Shown here: in pieces, positions 1 through 10,285 of the stretch
Position numbering within the stretch: position 1 is the stretch's first letter
Layout: each line of letters opens with the position of its first letter
Program-made: the position numbers and the translations under genes
Origin: Acidovorax sp.
GTDB taxonomy: Bacteria; Pseudomonadota; Gammaproteobacteria; Burkholderiales; Burkholderiaceae_C
Direction of reading: 5' to 3'
Assembly: GCA_031277855.1 (NCBI GenBank)
Contig: JAITLO010000049.1
Location: forward strand, 1-64,000
Length of the DNA stretch: 64,000 nucleotides
Notes under the pieces: generated by a model
Seen by the model: the letters and a program-made list of their open reading frames with translations, nothing else
Told to the model about the DNA's origin: nothing
The model's database searches: none

Positions 1-103
1 TGATCTTGGTCAGGCGGGGCACTTCCATAGCGGAGGTGTAGCCGAACTTTTCTTTCAGTTCAGCCGCGATCTTTTCGCGATAGAGTTTTTGCAGTCGTGC
101 CAT
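1..103 (-). CDS. rplE: Ribosomal protein L5, N-terminal part (cut by window edge)
   Basis: This is the first 34 codons of large-subunit ribosomal protein L5, which binds 5S rRNA and helps form the central protuberance of the 50S subunit. The visible N-terminus reads [20 protein letters not shown], typical of L5, and runs off the left edge of the window. It starts 10 bases after the rplX stop codon in the same direction. The order rplN-rplX-rplE is the standard spc-operon order, so the identification is secure although most of the gene is missing. Confidence 0.93.
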   Translation of the reverse strand, partial: MARLQKLYREKIAAELKEKFGYTSAMEVPRLTKI

Positions 104-113
104 GTGTTACTCC

Positions 114-434
114 TCAGGCAGCCTTGATTTCAGCGCCGCTGGACTTGAACACGCGAGCACGCGTGCCGTCTGCGTTCACCTTGATGCCCACGCGATCGGC
201 CTTGCCGGTCGCAGCATTGAAGATGGCCACGTTGGACTGGTGGATAGGCATGGCCTTTTCCACGATGCCGCCGGTAGTGCCCTTCATGGGGTTCGGCTTG
301 ACGTGCTTCTTCACCAGGTTGATGCCTTCCACGACCACGTGGGAGTCATCCTTGCGCAGCGAAACCACGCCACGCTTGCCCTTGTCACGGCCAGTCAGCA
401 CGATGACTTCGTCGCCCTTGCGAATCTTGTTCAT
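114..434 (-). CDS. rplX: Ribosomal protein L24
   Basis: L24 is an early-assembly protein of the 50S subunit and contacts 23S rRNA near the exit tunnel. The 106-residue product has the expected N-terminal KOW-type segment ([20 protein letters not shown], about residues 4-23) and the usual length. It lies between rplN (13 bases upstream) and rplE (10 bases downstream), so the three are co-transcribed. Nothing unusual was seen. Confidence 0.97.
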   Translation of the reverse strand: MNKIRKGDEVIVLTGRDKGKRGVVSLRKDDSHVVVEGINLVKKHVKPNPMKGTTGGIVEKAMPIHQSNVAIFNAATGKADRVGIKVNADGTRARVFKSSGAEIKAA

Positions 435-447
435 GATGTGCTTTCCT

Positions 448-816
448 TTAGAGAACTTCAGGCGCCAGGGACACGATCTTCATGAACTTTTCGGTACGCA
501 GTTCACGGGTCACGGGGCCAAAGATGCGGGTGCCGATGGGCTCCAGCTTGGCGTTCAGCAGCACGGCGGCATTGCCGTCGAACTTCACGAGCGAGCCGTC
601 TGCACGACGAATGCCCTTGGCAGTGCGCACCACCACAGCGCTGTAAACCTCGCCTTTTTTGACGCGGCCACGCGGAGCGGCTTCTTTGATGCTCACCTTG
701 ATGATGTCGCCAACACTTGCGTAACGGCGATGCGAGCCGCCCAGCACCTTGATGCACTGGACAGACTTCGCGCCGGTGTTGTCGGCAACCTCTAAACGAG
801 ATTCTGTTTGGATCAT
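448..816 (-). CDS. rplN: Ribosomal protein L14
   Basis: L14 is a universally conserved 50S protein at the subunit interface. The 122-residue product starts [20 protein letters not shown], a near-invariant L14 N-terminus, and has the normal length. It is the first gene of this block. Upstream there is no rpsQ within the window; instead there is a 412-base gap containing a plausible promoter, so the spc operon appears to be split here, with rplN leading its own transcript. The ribosome-binding site just before the ATG is weak. Confidence 0.97.
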   Translation of the reverse strand: MIQTESRLEVADNTGAKSVQCIKVLGGSHRRYASVGDIIKVSIKEAAPRGRVKKGEVYSAVVVRTAKGIRRADGSLVKFDGNAAVLLNAKLEPIGTRIFGPVTRELRTEKFMKIVSLAPEVL

Positions 817-982
817 TTCAATATTCCCAACTTGCTCCAGCTATTCCGAACAGCCCCAGAGAACTTCTCAAGGGCCGAACAAAGCAGCCAGTCAGTCTTG
901 GGCCCGTCGTCCACCTCTCGGCTCATTCCGAAAGGCTTCCCGCTGGGCAGAAACTTTCACGCTTTTACACGTGAAGCAGAGT

Positions 983-1011
983 AGTGTCGCACAAATCCCT
1001 TTGTGCGTCAA
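983..1011 (-). promoter_or_regulatory. Putative promoter of the rplN operon with a palindrome as spacer
   Basis: Read on the minus strand there is TTGACG (1011-1006), exactly 17 bases, then GACACT (988-983). This is a good -35 and a fair -10, about 160 bases before rplN. The spacer and its edge form a perfect palindrome, GCACAAA-TCCC-TTTGTGC, at 989-1006 on the plus strand. No other promoter-like pair of this quality was found in 817-1228. The promoter call is inferred from sequence alone. Confidence 0.5.
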
Positions 1012-1228
1012 TCCCTTACCTTGAATATGGCGTGCTTTGCAGCCCTGCCAGACGCCACTCCAGAGGCACCTTCGGAACACGCCTGCAACGCTGCACACAT
1101 CTCCATAAAAAAGAGAGCAACCACAGTGCGCGGATTATTGATTTCAAAGAATTTTCATCTTGAAAATCAATCTACAAGCACTGTGACTGCTCCTGTTCTT
1201 GAAGGGCCCTCAGGCCCCTCGCCCGGGC
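1012..1228. other. Gene-free stretch between glpD and the rplN promoter
   Basis: No coding region is supported here. The stretch holds an AT-rich perfect inverted repeat, ATTTTCA-tct-TGAAAAT (1151-1167), and a short GC hairpin, GGGCC-CTCA-GGCCC (about 1204-1217), just past the glpD stop. The latter could help end glpD transcription but has no clear T-run. The rest shows no recognisable element. Confidence 0.4.
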
Positions 1229-2833
1229 TTACACCGGCAGATACTGCTGGGCCAGCGCCAGGAAGGCATCCAGACCCACATCGCGGCCCAGTTCTTCTTG
1301 CATGATGGCCGCCACGCGCGGCGCCACCTGGGCTGCCAGTTGCGCATCCAGGAACAGCAGGCGGCTGCGGCGGGCCAGCATGTCTTCCACGCTGCGCGCG
1401 TACTCATGGCGCACGGCAAAGCGCACCATGGCTTCGTCCAGCGCCAGGCCTGGCGCCAAGGCCACACCTGCACCAGGCAGGGCTTGCACGACCTGGGCCT
1501 CGGTGCCGTAGCTGTGCAGGCCCTGCTTGTCCGCCATGCTTTGGCGGGCGCCCACCGCCACGGCGGCTGCGGGCGCACCCACCAGCGGCAGGTGCACGGT
1601 CACGCCGCCGGCGCGGGCATCCAGCAGGCCGCTGGTAAAGCACTCCTTGAGCACATCCTCGGCCATGGCGCGGTAGGTGGTCCACTTGCCGCCGGTGACG
1701 GTGACCAGACCGGACTTGCTGGTCAGCACCGTGTGCTCGCGGCTGATCTTCTTGGTGTTCTCGCCATCGTCGTCCTGGGGTTTGACCAGGGGACGCAGCC
1801 CCACCCAGATGCTGCGGATATCGGCACGCGTGGGCTTGCGGCTGAGGTAGTTGCCGGCCTCGCGCAAGATGAAATCAATTTCCTCAGGAAAGGCCAGCGG
1901 CTCGCGCGCCAGGTCGTGGCGTGGGGTGTCGGTGGTGCCCAGAATGACCTTGCCCAGCCATGGCACGGCAAACAGCACGCGGCCATCGGCGGTCTTGGGC
2001 ACCAACAGAGCGTGATCGGACGGCAGAAACTCACGATCCACCACCACGTGCACGCCCTGGCTGGGCGCCACCATGGGCTTGACGGGTTTGCCCAGCAGCT
2101 CGGCATCCTGCTGGCGGAACAGATCCACCCAGGGCCCGGTGGCATTCACCACGCAGCGTGCCTTGACGGTAAAGCGGCGGCCGGTTTCAGCGTCTTCACA
2201 GACCACGCCAGCCACCTTGCCGGCCTCATGCACCAGCTCCTTGGCCGGGCAGTAGTTCACCAGCAGCGCACCCTTGGCTGCGGCCGTGCGGGCCAGCGCC
2301 AGCGCCAGGCGGGCATCGTCAAACTGGCCATCCCAGTACTTGACGCCACCCTTGAGCCCCTGGCTGCGCACCGTGGGCAGATAGCGCAAGGTCTTGTCGC
2401 GGCTGAGGAATTCGGTGCGACCCAGGCCGTCCTTGCCTGCCAGGGCGTCATACATCTTCAGCCCGGCGCCGTAGAAAGGCGTATCCAGCAGGCGGTAAGA
2501 CGGCATCACAAACGGCAGCGGCTGCGCCAGGTGCGGGGCATTGTTCAGCAGCGTGCTGCGTTCATGCAAAGCCTCTCGCACCAGGGCGATATTGCCCTGG
2601 GCCAGATAACGCACGCCGCCATGCACCAGCTTGGTGGCGCGCGAAGACGTGCCCTTGGCAAAGTCGTCCGACTCCAGCAGCACCACCTTGAAGCCACGCG
2701 CCACCGCATCCAGGGCCGTGCCCAGGCCCGTGGCCCCACCGCCGATGATGGCCAGGTCATAGGTCTCGGGAGCAGCCAAACGCTCCAGCAGGGCAGCGCG
2801 GTCGGTGGACAAAGGGGTGGTGGAGGTGTTCAT
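1229..2833 (-). CDS. glpD: Glycerol-3-phosphate dehydrogenase (FAD)
   Basis: GlpD oxidises sn-glycerol 3-phosphate to dihydroxyacetone phosphate at the cytoplasmic membrane and passes electrons to quinone. The 534-residue product has the FAD-binding Rossmann motif near the N-terminus (DLAIIGGGATGLGTALDA, about residues 26-43). It also has the family segments GTSSRATKLVHGGVRYL and TVTGGKWTTYRAMAED, and a C-terminal helical domain. Length is normal. It lies downstream of the glycerol ABC transporter genes in the same direction but behind a strong terminator (2993-3023). It probably also has its own promoter in 2834-2992, where several TTTCG elements resemble those in front of glpS/glpR. Confidence 0.96.
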   Translation of the reverse strand: MNTSTTPLSTDRAALLERLAAPETYDLAIIGGGATGLGTALDAVARGFKVVLLESDDFAKGTSSRATKLVHGGVRYLAQGNIALVREALHERSTLLNNAPHLAQPLPFVMPSYRLLDTPFYGAGLKMYDALAGKDGLGRTEFLSRDKTLRYLPTVRSQGLKGGVKYWDGQFDDARLALALARTAAAKGALLVNYCPAKELVHEAGKVAGVVCEDAETGRRFTVKARCVVNATGPWVDLFRQQDAELLGKPVKPMVAPSQGVHVVVDREFLPSDHALLVPKTADGRVLFAVPWLGKVILGTTDTPRHDLAREPLAFPEEIDFILREAGNYLSRKPTRADIRSIWVGLRPLVKPQDDDGENTKKISREHTVLTSKSGLVTVTGGKWTTYRAMAEDVLKECFTSGLLDARAGGVTVHLPLVGAPAAAVAVGARQSMADKQGLHSYGTEAQVVQALPGAGVALAPGLALDEAMVRFAVRHEYARSVEDMLARRSRLLFLDAQLAAQVAPRVAAIMQEELGRDVGLDAFLALAQQYLPV

Positions 2834-2906
2834 GGGCAGAAATCAGAAGAAGCGCCGTGCTGCGGTACGGACCGCACGGTGAGCGGCGATTGCAAGTGTT
2901 TTTGCA

Positions 2907-2962
2907 TTTTCGCTCTTTTTCGGTTTTTGTGCGAATTTCGCCTGCCACATGTTTCGTTTGTG
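2907..2962. promoter_or_regulatory. Cluster of TTTCG elements upstream of glpD (candidate GlpR sites)
   Basis: Four TTTCG cores fall within about 50 bases: TTTTCG (2907-2912), TTTTTCGG (2916-2923), ATTTCG (2935-2940) and TGTTTCGTTTGTG (2950-2962). Similar elements occur in the glpS-glpR divergent region. DeoR-family GlpR regulators bind TTCG-containing repeats in other proteobacteria. Assignment to GlpR here is inference. Confidence 0.35.
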
Positions 2963-2992
2963 ATCGTTATCAGGCAAAAAACCCACAATACG

Positions 2993-3023
2993 AAAAACAA
3001 GCGGCCCACCGCCGCTTGTTTTT
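2993..3023 (-). terminator. Strong intrinsic terminator after glpV
   Basis: A perfect 13-base inverted repeat (AAAAACAAGCGGC, loop CCACC, GCCGCTTGTTTTT) starts 21 bases past the glpV stop. On the minus strand it reads as a GC-rich stem followed by TTTTT. It separates the transporter genes from glpD. Confidence 0.88.
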
Positions 3024-3044
3024 ACCTGCTCCAGATGACAGCTG

Positions 3045-4778
3045 TCAGCGCACCTTGCCGTTTTTCCAGGCATTCAGCAAATTGTCATAGGCAATGGTCT
3101 CGCCCTTGGGCTTTTCATTGGCCAGCTTCTTCCAGGGCGCCTGGCTGTCACTCAACCACTTGTTGGGGTCACCCTTGGGATTGAGCTTGGGTGCGCAATG
3201 CGCCATGCCGGCGCGCTGCAGCCGGGCCATGACCTGGTCCATTTCCTCGGCCAGCGTGTCCATGGCGGCCTGTGGCGTTTTCTCGCCGGTCACGGCCTGG
3301 GCCACATTTTTCCACCACAGCTGGGCCAGCTTGGGGTAGTCGGGCACATTGGTGCCGGTGGGCGTCCAGGCCACGCGCGCGGGGCTGCGGTAGAACTCCA
3401 CCAGCCCGCCCAGCTTGGGCGCCATATCGGTCATGGCCTTGGAGCGGATGTCGGACTCGCGAATCGGCGTCAGACCGACCATGGTCTTTTTCAAGCTGGT
3501 GGTCTTGGCCGTGACGAACTGGGCATAGAGCCAGGCGGCGGCCTTGCGGTTGGCGTCATGGTCTTTGAAGAAGGTCCAGCTGCCCACGTCCTGGTAGCCG
3601 TTTTGCATGCCCTGCTTCCAGTACGGACCGTTGGGGCCGGGCGCCATGCGCCATTTGGGCGTGCCGTCGGCATTCACCACGGGCAGGCCGGGCTTGGTCA
3701 TGTCGGCCGTGAAGCCGGTGTACCAGAAGATCTGCTGGGCAATATGGCCCTGGGCCGGCACGGGGCCGGACTCGCCAAAGGTCATGCCCATGGCCTCCTT
3801 GGGCGCGTACTTTTTCATCCAGTCCACATATTTGGTCAGTGCATAGACGGCAGCCGGCGAGTTGGTGGCGCCGCCGCGCGAGACAGAGGCCCCCACGGGC
3901 GTGCATTTGTCATCGGCCACGCGAATACCCCATTCATCCACCGGCATGCCGTTGGGAATGCCCTTGTCGGCCGCACCAGCCATGGACAGCCAAGCATCGG
4001 TGAAACGCCAGCCCAGCGATGGATCTTTCTTGCCGTAGTCCATATGGCCGTAAATGGGCTTGCCGTCGATGTTCTTCACATCGTTGGTGAAGAACTCGGC
4101 AATGTCTTCGTAAGCGCTCCAGTTCAAGGGCACGCCCAGCTCATAGCCGTACTTGGCCTTGAACTTGTCCTTGAGGTCCTTGCGCGCAAACAGGTCGGCG
4201 CGGAACCAGTAGAGGTTGGCGAATTGCTGGTCGGGCAGCTGATAGAGCTTGCCATCGGGCGCCGTGGTGAAGCTGGTGCCGATGAAGTCCTTGATGTCCA
4301 GCCCGGGATTGGTGAATTCCTTGCCCTCACCGGCCATGTAGTCGGTGAGGTTCATGATCTTGCCGTAGCGGTAGTGGGTACCAATCAGGTCGGAGTCGGA
4401 AATCCAGCCGTCGTAAATACTCTTGCCCGACTGCATAGAGGTCTGCAGCTTCTCCACCACATCGCCTTCCTGGATCAGGTCGTGCGTCACCTTGATGCCG
4501 GTGATCTCGGCAAAGGCCTTGGCCAGGGTCTTGCTTTCGTACTCGTGCGTGGTCAGTGTCTCGGACACCACGGAGATTTCCCTCACTCCCTTGGCCTGCA
4601 GTTTTTTAGCGGCCTCGATGAACCACTTCATCTCGGCCATTTGCTGGTCTTTGCTCAAGGTGCTGGGCTGGAATTCGCTGTCCACCCAGCGCTTGGCCTC
4701 GGCTTCGCCGGCCCAGGCGGAATGGCCCGCCACCAATGCCGCAGCGGCAAAGGCAATGGCCCGAAATTGCACGTTCAT
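3045..4778 (-). CDS. glpV: Glycerol ABC transporter, periplasmic substrate-binding protein
   Basis: This 577-residue protein is the binding component of a glycerol importer of the GlpSTPQUV type described in rhizobia. It has a Sec signal peptide (cleavage probably after SAWA, residue 23). A long solute-binding fold follows, resembling large family-1 sugar-binding proteins (YQLPDQQFANLYWFRADLF, GWRFTDAWLSMAGA). Its size and the adjacent DUF2160 gene, two permeases and two ATPases fit the glycerol system rather than a generic sugar transporter. The start follows a good ribosome-binding site (CAGGAG). It is the last gene before a strong terminator. A 230-base gap containing a dispersed repeat separates it from glpU. 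Confidence 0.85.
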   Translation of the reverse strand: MNVQFRAIAFAAAALVAGHSAWAGEAEAKRWVDSEFQPSTLSKDQQMAEMKWFIEAAKKLQAKGVREISVVSETLTTHEYESKTLAKAFAEITGIKVTHDLIQEGDVVEKLQTSMQSGKSIYDGWISDSDLIGTHYRYGKIMNLTDYMAGEGKEFTNPGLDIKDFIGTSFTTAPDGKLYQLPDQQFANLYWFRADLFARKDLKDKFKAKYGYELGVPLNWSAYEDIAEFFTNDVKNIDGKPIYGHMDYGKKDPSLGWRFTDAWLSMAGAADKGIPNGMPVDEWGIRVADDKCTPVGASVSRGGATNSPAAVYALTKYVDWMKKYAPKEAMGMTFGESGPVPAQGHIAQQIFWYTGFTADMTKPGLPVVNADGTPKWRMAPGPNGPYWKQGMQNGYQDVGSWTFFKDHDANRKAAAWLYAQFVTAKTTSLKKTMVGLTPIRESDIRSKAMTDMAPKLGGLVEFYRSPARVAWTPTGTNVPDYPKLAQLWWKNVAQAVTGEKTPQAAMDTLAEEMDQVMARLQRAGMAHCAPKLNPKGDPNKWLSDSQAPWKKLANEKPKGETIAYDNLLNAWKNGKVR

Positions 4779-4911
4779 AGCTGTCTCCTGTTGGTGTATT
4801 TAGCAAGCACTCCCCGCCTTTATTCACATTCAGGCCACGGGGGAGAATCGGGCCTGTTGAAAACCGATACTTACTGCGCGGACCACCACCCATACCCACA
4901 CCGGCGAGCCC

Positions 4912-5008
4912 ATCAGGGACAGCCAGCAAGGGCCTACGCCGGCCGCACCGCCCCGCAGCGAGGCTGTCGTCCCCCTTCCAGGGGGAAGCGGCGCAGCCGC
5001 TCAGGGGG
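4912..5008 (-). repeat. Dispersed stop-abutting repeat, copy A (after glpU)
   Basis: This copy starts directly after the glpU stop codon and, on the minus strand, begins CCCCCTGAGCGGCTGCGCCG. It contains the segment GACGACAGCCTCGC and ends with the conserved block GGCGTAGGCCCTTGC. About 90 of its bases align with copy D at 45801-45897. It contains two possible hairpins (GCGGC-TGC-GCCGC, and a C-run paired with a G-run). The remainder of the gap (4779-4911) holds only the glpV ribosome-binding site. Confidence 0.75.
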
Positions 5009-5317
5009 TCAGCCTTTTCTCATCACGATGGCCAGCACCAGCATGGACAGCCCAAAGCTGATCCACACCGAAGGCTCTTCAGCCAAGGCAAACCACTGCA
5101 CCATCTTCTCGCCCAGCCCCACCCAGGCCAGATTGATATAGGCCGCCAGCAGCAGGCCCATGAAGAGGCGATCACCCCGCGTGGTCGCCATGGGCAACCA
5201 GCCCTTGCGCAGCGTGGTGGGGGACTTGATCTCCCACCATGTCATCCCCACCAGCATCAGCGCGATGCATACAAAAAACACCGCCACCGGCGTGGTCCAA
5301 GCCATCCAAGAAAACAT
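5009..5317 (-). CDS. glpU: Small DUF2160 membrane protein of the glycerol transporter
   Basis: The 102-residue protein is a DUF2160-type integral membrane protein. It has three hydrophobic segments, at about residues 9-26, 51-67 and 83-98. It starts MFSWMAWTTPVAV, two bases downstream of the glpQ stop. In rhizobial glycerol operons a small membrane gene, glpU, occupies the same position between the second permease and the binding protein. Its molecular role is not established. A longer in-frame reading upstream would run back into glpQ and is not believable. Confidence 0.8.
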   Translation of the reverse strand: MFSWMAWTTPVAVFFVCIALMLVGMTWWEIKSPTTLRKGWLPMATTRGDRLFMGLLLAAYINLAWVGLGEKMVQWFALAEEPSVWISFGLSMLVLAIVMRKG

Positions 5318-5319
5318 GG

Positions 5320-6124
5320 TCAGACCCTCCCCATCGCAAAGCCCTTGGCGATGTAGTGCCGCACAAACCAGATCACCACCGCACCGGGCAGGATGGTCAG
5401 CACACCGGCGGCGGCCAGCGTGGCCCAGTCCATGCCGGAGGCGCTCACCGTGCGCGTCATGGTCGCCACAATCGGCTTGGCATTCACGCTGGTCAGCGTG
5501 CGTGCCAGCAGCAATTCGACCCAGCTGAACATGAAGCAAAAAAACGCTGCCACGCCCACGCCGGCCTTGATCAAAGGCAGAAAGATGGTGAGAAAAAAGC
5601 GCGGAAAGCTGTAGCCATCGATATAGGCGGTTTCGTCGATTTCACGCGGTATGCCACTCATGAATCCTTCCAGAATCCACACCGCCAGCGGCACGTTGAA
5701 CAGCAAATGCGCCAGCGCCACGGCAATGTGCGTGTCCATCAGGCCCACGGTGGTGTAGAGCTGGAAAAACGGCAGCAAAAACACGGCGGGCGGCGTCATG
5801 CGGTTGGTGAGCAACCAGAAGAACACATGCTTGTCGCCCAGAAAGCGGTAACGTGAAAAAGCATAGGCCGCAGGCAGGGCCACGGCCAGCGAGATCACGC
5901 TGTTGATGGCCACATAGATCAGGCTGTTGATATAGCCGCCATACCAGGAGGGGTCGGTCAGAATGGTCTGGTAATTGGCCCAGGTGAACTGCTGGGGCCA
6001 CAGCGAAAAGCTGGACAGAATCTCCTCATTGGTCTTGAAGCTCATGTTCACCATCCAGTAAATGGGCAACACGGCAAACACCAGGTAAAGCAGCAGAAAC
6101 AGGCTGCGTTTATGAAAGCGGCTT

Positions 6125-6132
<8 letters not shown>
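5320..6132 (-). CDS. glpQ: Glycerol ABC transporter permease
   Basis: This 270-residue inner-membrane permease of the MalG type has six predicted transmembrane segments. Its cytoplasmic EAA loop, which contacts the ATPase, is modified (EIDETAYIDGYSFPRFFLTI, about residues 158-177). It overlaps the end of glpP by eight bases and is followed two bases later by glpU. This spacing indicates translational coupling in a tight transporter operon. It pairs with GlpP to form the membrane channel. Confidence 0.87.
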
Positions 6133-8103
<1,971 letters not shown>

Positions 8104-8106
8104 GGC

Positions 8107-9213
8107 TTAGTTCCGGCTTTCTGCCTGCGGCAGTTGCAGTAGGCCACCACCGCTGCCATTGGCCTGCTCGCTCTCAAACACATAGCAGTCCAAGGGCGAC
8201 AGGTAAACGCTGATGGGCTGGTTGATTTCCACCTTGTGCACCCCTGTCAGCTGCGCCACCCAGTCGCCCCAGGGCAGTTGCACATGCACAAAGGTGTCGG
8301 AGCCCGAAATCTCCGCCAGATGCACCTGGCCACGCAGCGCCACATCGCCGGGCCCGGCCTGCAGCCGCAGCGCATGGGCTCTCACCCCCAGCACCGCTGT
8401 GCCCTGGTTCTGGCCCGGGTCCAAGGGGTGGAGCAGGTCCAGCACGCTGCCATCAGGCAGTTGCATCTGCCTGCCACCCTGCACCAATTGCACCTGCGCC
8501 AAATTGATGGGCGGGTCGCTAAAGGCTCTGGCCACGCGCAGCGAGCGCGGCGCATGGAAGACCTGGGCCGTTGGGCCGTATTGCAGCAGCTCGCCCGCAT
8601 CCAGCACGGCGGTATAGCCGCCCAACAGCAAGGCCTCGCCCGGCTCGGTGGTGGCATAGACCACGGTGGAGCGGCCTGCATCGAATAGCTGGCCCAGCTC
8701 CTCGCGCAGGCCTTCGCGCAGCTTGTAGTCCAGGTTCACCAGGGGTTCGTCCAGCAGCATCAGCGGGGCGTCTTTGGCCAAGGCCCTGGCCAGGGCCACA
8801 CGCTGCTGCTGGCCGCCGGAGAGTTCGGCGGGCAGGCGGTCCAGGAACATATCAATGTGCAAACGCTTGGCCAGCGCGCGTACCTTGCTTTCCATATCAG
8901 ACTCACCGCGCAGCTTCAGCGGCGAGGCAATGTTCTGTGCCACCGTCATCGCCGGGTAGTTGATGAACTGCTGGTAGACCATGGCCACATTGCGCTGGCG
9001 CACCGGCATGCCGGTCACGTTCTGCCCATCCACCAACACCTGGCCGCTGGTGGGTGCATCCAGCCCGGCCATGATGCGCATCAGGCTGGTCTTGCCGGCC
9101 TGGGTGGCGCCCAGCAGCACGGTGACGGCATGGCTTTGCAAGGCAAGATTCAAGGGGTAGAGCCAGGTCTGCCCCCCAACGCGTTGCACCACGTTCTCCA
9201 ACACCAGCTGCAT
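8107..9213 (-). CDS. glpS: Glycerol ABC transporter ATPase lacking the switch histidine
   Basis: This 368-residue ATPase subunit leads the transporter operon. Walker A is GATQAGKTS (about 35-43), the signature is a perfect LSGGQQQR (131-138) and Walker B is LMLLDEP (151-157). The H-loop position reads YATTEPGEA (186-194), with no histidine. The start at 9213 was chosen because GAGAGG lies five bases upstream and the ABC domain begins at once (MQLVLENVV). A reading from 9288 would add 25 residues without a ribosome-binding site. Transcription diverges from glpR. Confidence 0.87.
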   Translation of the reverse strand: MQLVLENVVQRVGGQTWLYPLNLALQSHAVTVLLGATQAGKTSLMRIMAGLDAPTSGQVLVDGQNVTGMPVRQRNVAMVYQQFINYPAMTVAQNIASPLKLRGESDMESKVRALAKRLHIDMFLDRLPAELSGGQQQRVALARALAKDAPLMLLDEPLVNLDYKLREGLREELGQLFDAGRSTVVYATTEPGEALLLGGYTAVLDAGELLQYGPTAQVFHAPRSLRVARAFSDPPINLAQVQLVQGGRQMQLPDGSVLDLLHPLDPGQNQGTAVLGVRAHALRLQAGPGDVALRGQVHLAEISGSDTFVHVQLPWGDWVAQLTGVHKVEINQPISVYLSPLDCYVFESEQANGSGGGLLQLPQAESRN

Positions 9214-9275
9214 CGCCACCTCTCTGCTCCGCACCGGGAGCCTCTGTGTACTTGCACGTCGTAGAAAGCTGTTGC

Positions 9276-9355
9276 TTTCGGTTTGCATGAGTTTTTGTTC
9301 TTTTTCGCCGCTACCCCATAGAAAATTACCCTAGGACATGTTCGTTTTACTTCGG
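9276..9355. promoter_or_regulatory. glpS/glpR divergent control region with TTCG elements
   Basis: The 234-base gap between the divergent glpS and glpR starts contains TTTCGGTTTG (9276-9285), TTTTTCG (9300-9306) and ATGTTCGTTTTACTTCGG (9338-9355). The last resembles half-sites of GlpR operators (ATGTTCG) and shares TTTCG cores with the glpD upstream cluster. A DeoR-type regulator is encoded immediately to the right, so autoregulation and control of the transporter are likely. No clean -35/-10 pair could be fixed. Confidence 0.4.
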
Positions 9356-9447
9356 TCTACATTGCACATACATGCCGCAATTGCACTGCTGCGTGCGCTA
9401 TAAAGCAGCCGGGTTTTCTTTTTTCCACCCTTTGCCCTTTTTGCGCC

Positions 9448-10218
9448 GTGAACTCCAACCCCCGCCAACTGCAACTGCTTGAAGAAGTCCGCCATCGCCA
9501 ATCCGCCACCGTGGAGCAACTGGCCGATATCCTGGGGGTGACCCTGCAGACCGTGCGCCGGGACGTGCAGAAGATGGCGGACATGGGCCTCTTGGTGCGT
9601 TTTCACGGCGGCGTGCGCATGCCCAGCGCCACCGTGGAAAACATTGCCCACCCGCAGCGCCTGACCATGAATGCCGAGGGCAAGGCCCGCATTGCCCAGG
9701 CGATTGCCCAGTCCATTCCCAATGGCTGCTCGCTGATCCTCAACATCGGCACCACCACCGAGGCCGTGGCCAAGGCGCTGTTGCGCCACCAGGGCCTGCG
9801 CGTGATCACCAACAACCTGAACGTGGCCGCCATCCTCAGCAGCAATGCGGACTGCGAGGTCATCGTCGCCGGCGGCGTGGTGCGCACCCGCGACCGCGGC
9901 ATCGTGGGTGAGGCAGCGGTGGACTTCATCCGCCAGTTCAAGGTGGACATTGCCGTGATCGGCATCTCCGCCATCGAGGCCGATGGCTCGCTGCGCGACT
10001 TCGATCTGCGCGAGGTGAAAGTGGCGCAAACCATCATCCAGCAGTCGCGCGAGCTCTGGCTGGCCGCCGACCACAGCAAATTCGACCGCCAGGCCATGGT
10101 GCAAATGGCCACGCTGCAGCAGGTGGACCGGCTGTTCACCGATGCGCCGCCGCCGGCGCACTTCATTCCTTTGCTGGAGCAGGCCGAGGTGGAATACACC
10201 GTCGCCAGCAAAAGCTGA
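9448..10218 (+). CDS. glpR: DeoR-family glycerol regulon repressor
   Basis: This 256-residue transcription factor has an N-terminal helix-turn-helix (LADILGVTLQTVRRDVQKM, about 25-43). A DeoR C-terminal sugar-phosphate sensor domain follows (NIGTTTEAVAKALL, VGEAAVDFIRQF). By analogy with GlpR it should respond to glycerol 3-phosphate. It starts with GTG, preceded by a pyrimidine-rich stretch with no clear ribosome-binding site. It is divergent from the transporter operon and followed in the same direction by a GNAT gene and glpK. Confidence 0.88.
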   Translation: MNSNPRQLQLLEEVRHRQSATVEQLADILGVTLQTVRRDVQKMADMGLLVRFHGGVRMPSATVENIAHPQRLTMNAEGKARIAQAIAQSIPNGCSLILNIGTTTEAVAKALLRHQGLRVITNNLNVAAILSSNADCEVIVAGGVVRTRDRGIVGEAAVDFIRQFKVDIAVIGISAIEADGSLRDFDLREVKVAQTIIQQSRELWLAADHSKFDRQAMVQMATLQQVDRLFTDAPPPAHFIPLLEQAEVEYTVASKS

Positions 10219-10285
10219 GCGCCTGCACTGTGGTCTGCGGACAGCACCTAGCCACCTGCAACGCGTTTGCCTCTATCCTCCAGCC

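Noticed and set aside
1199-3184. A 661-codon plus-strand frame across glpD
   Set aside because: It is antisense to a well-recognised glpD and reads as low-complexity His/Gln/Gly-rich sequence without a ribosome-binding site.
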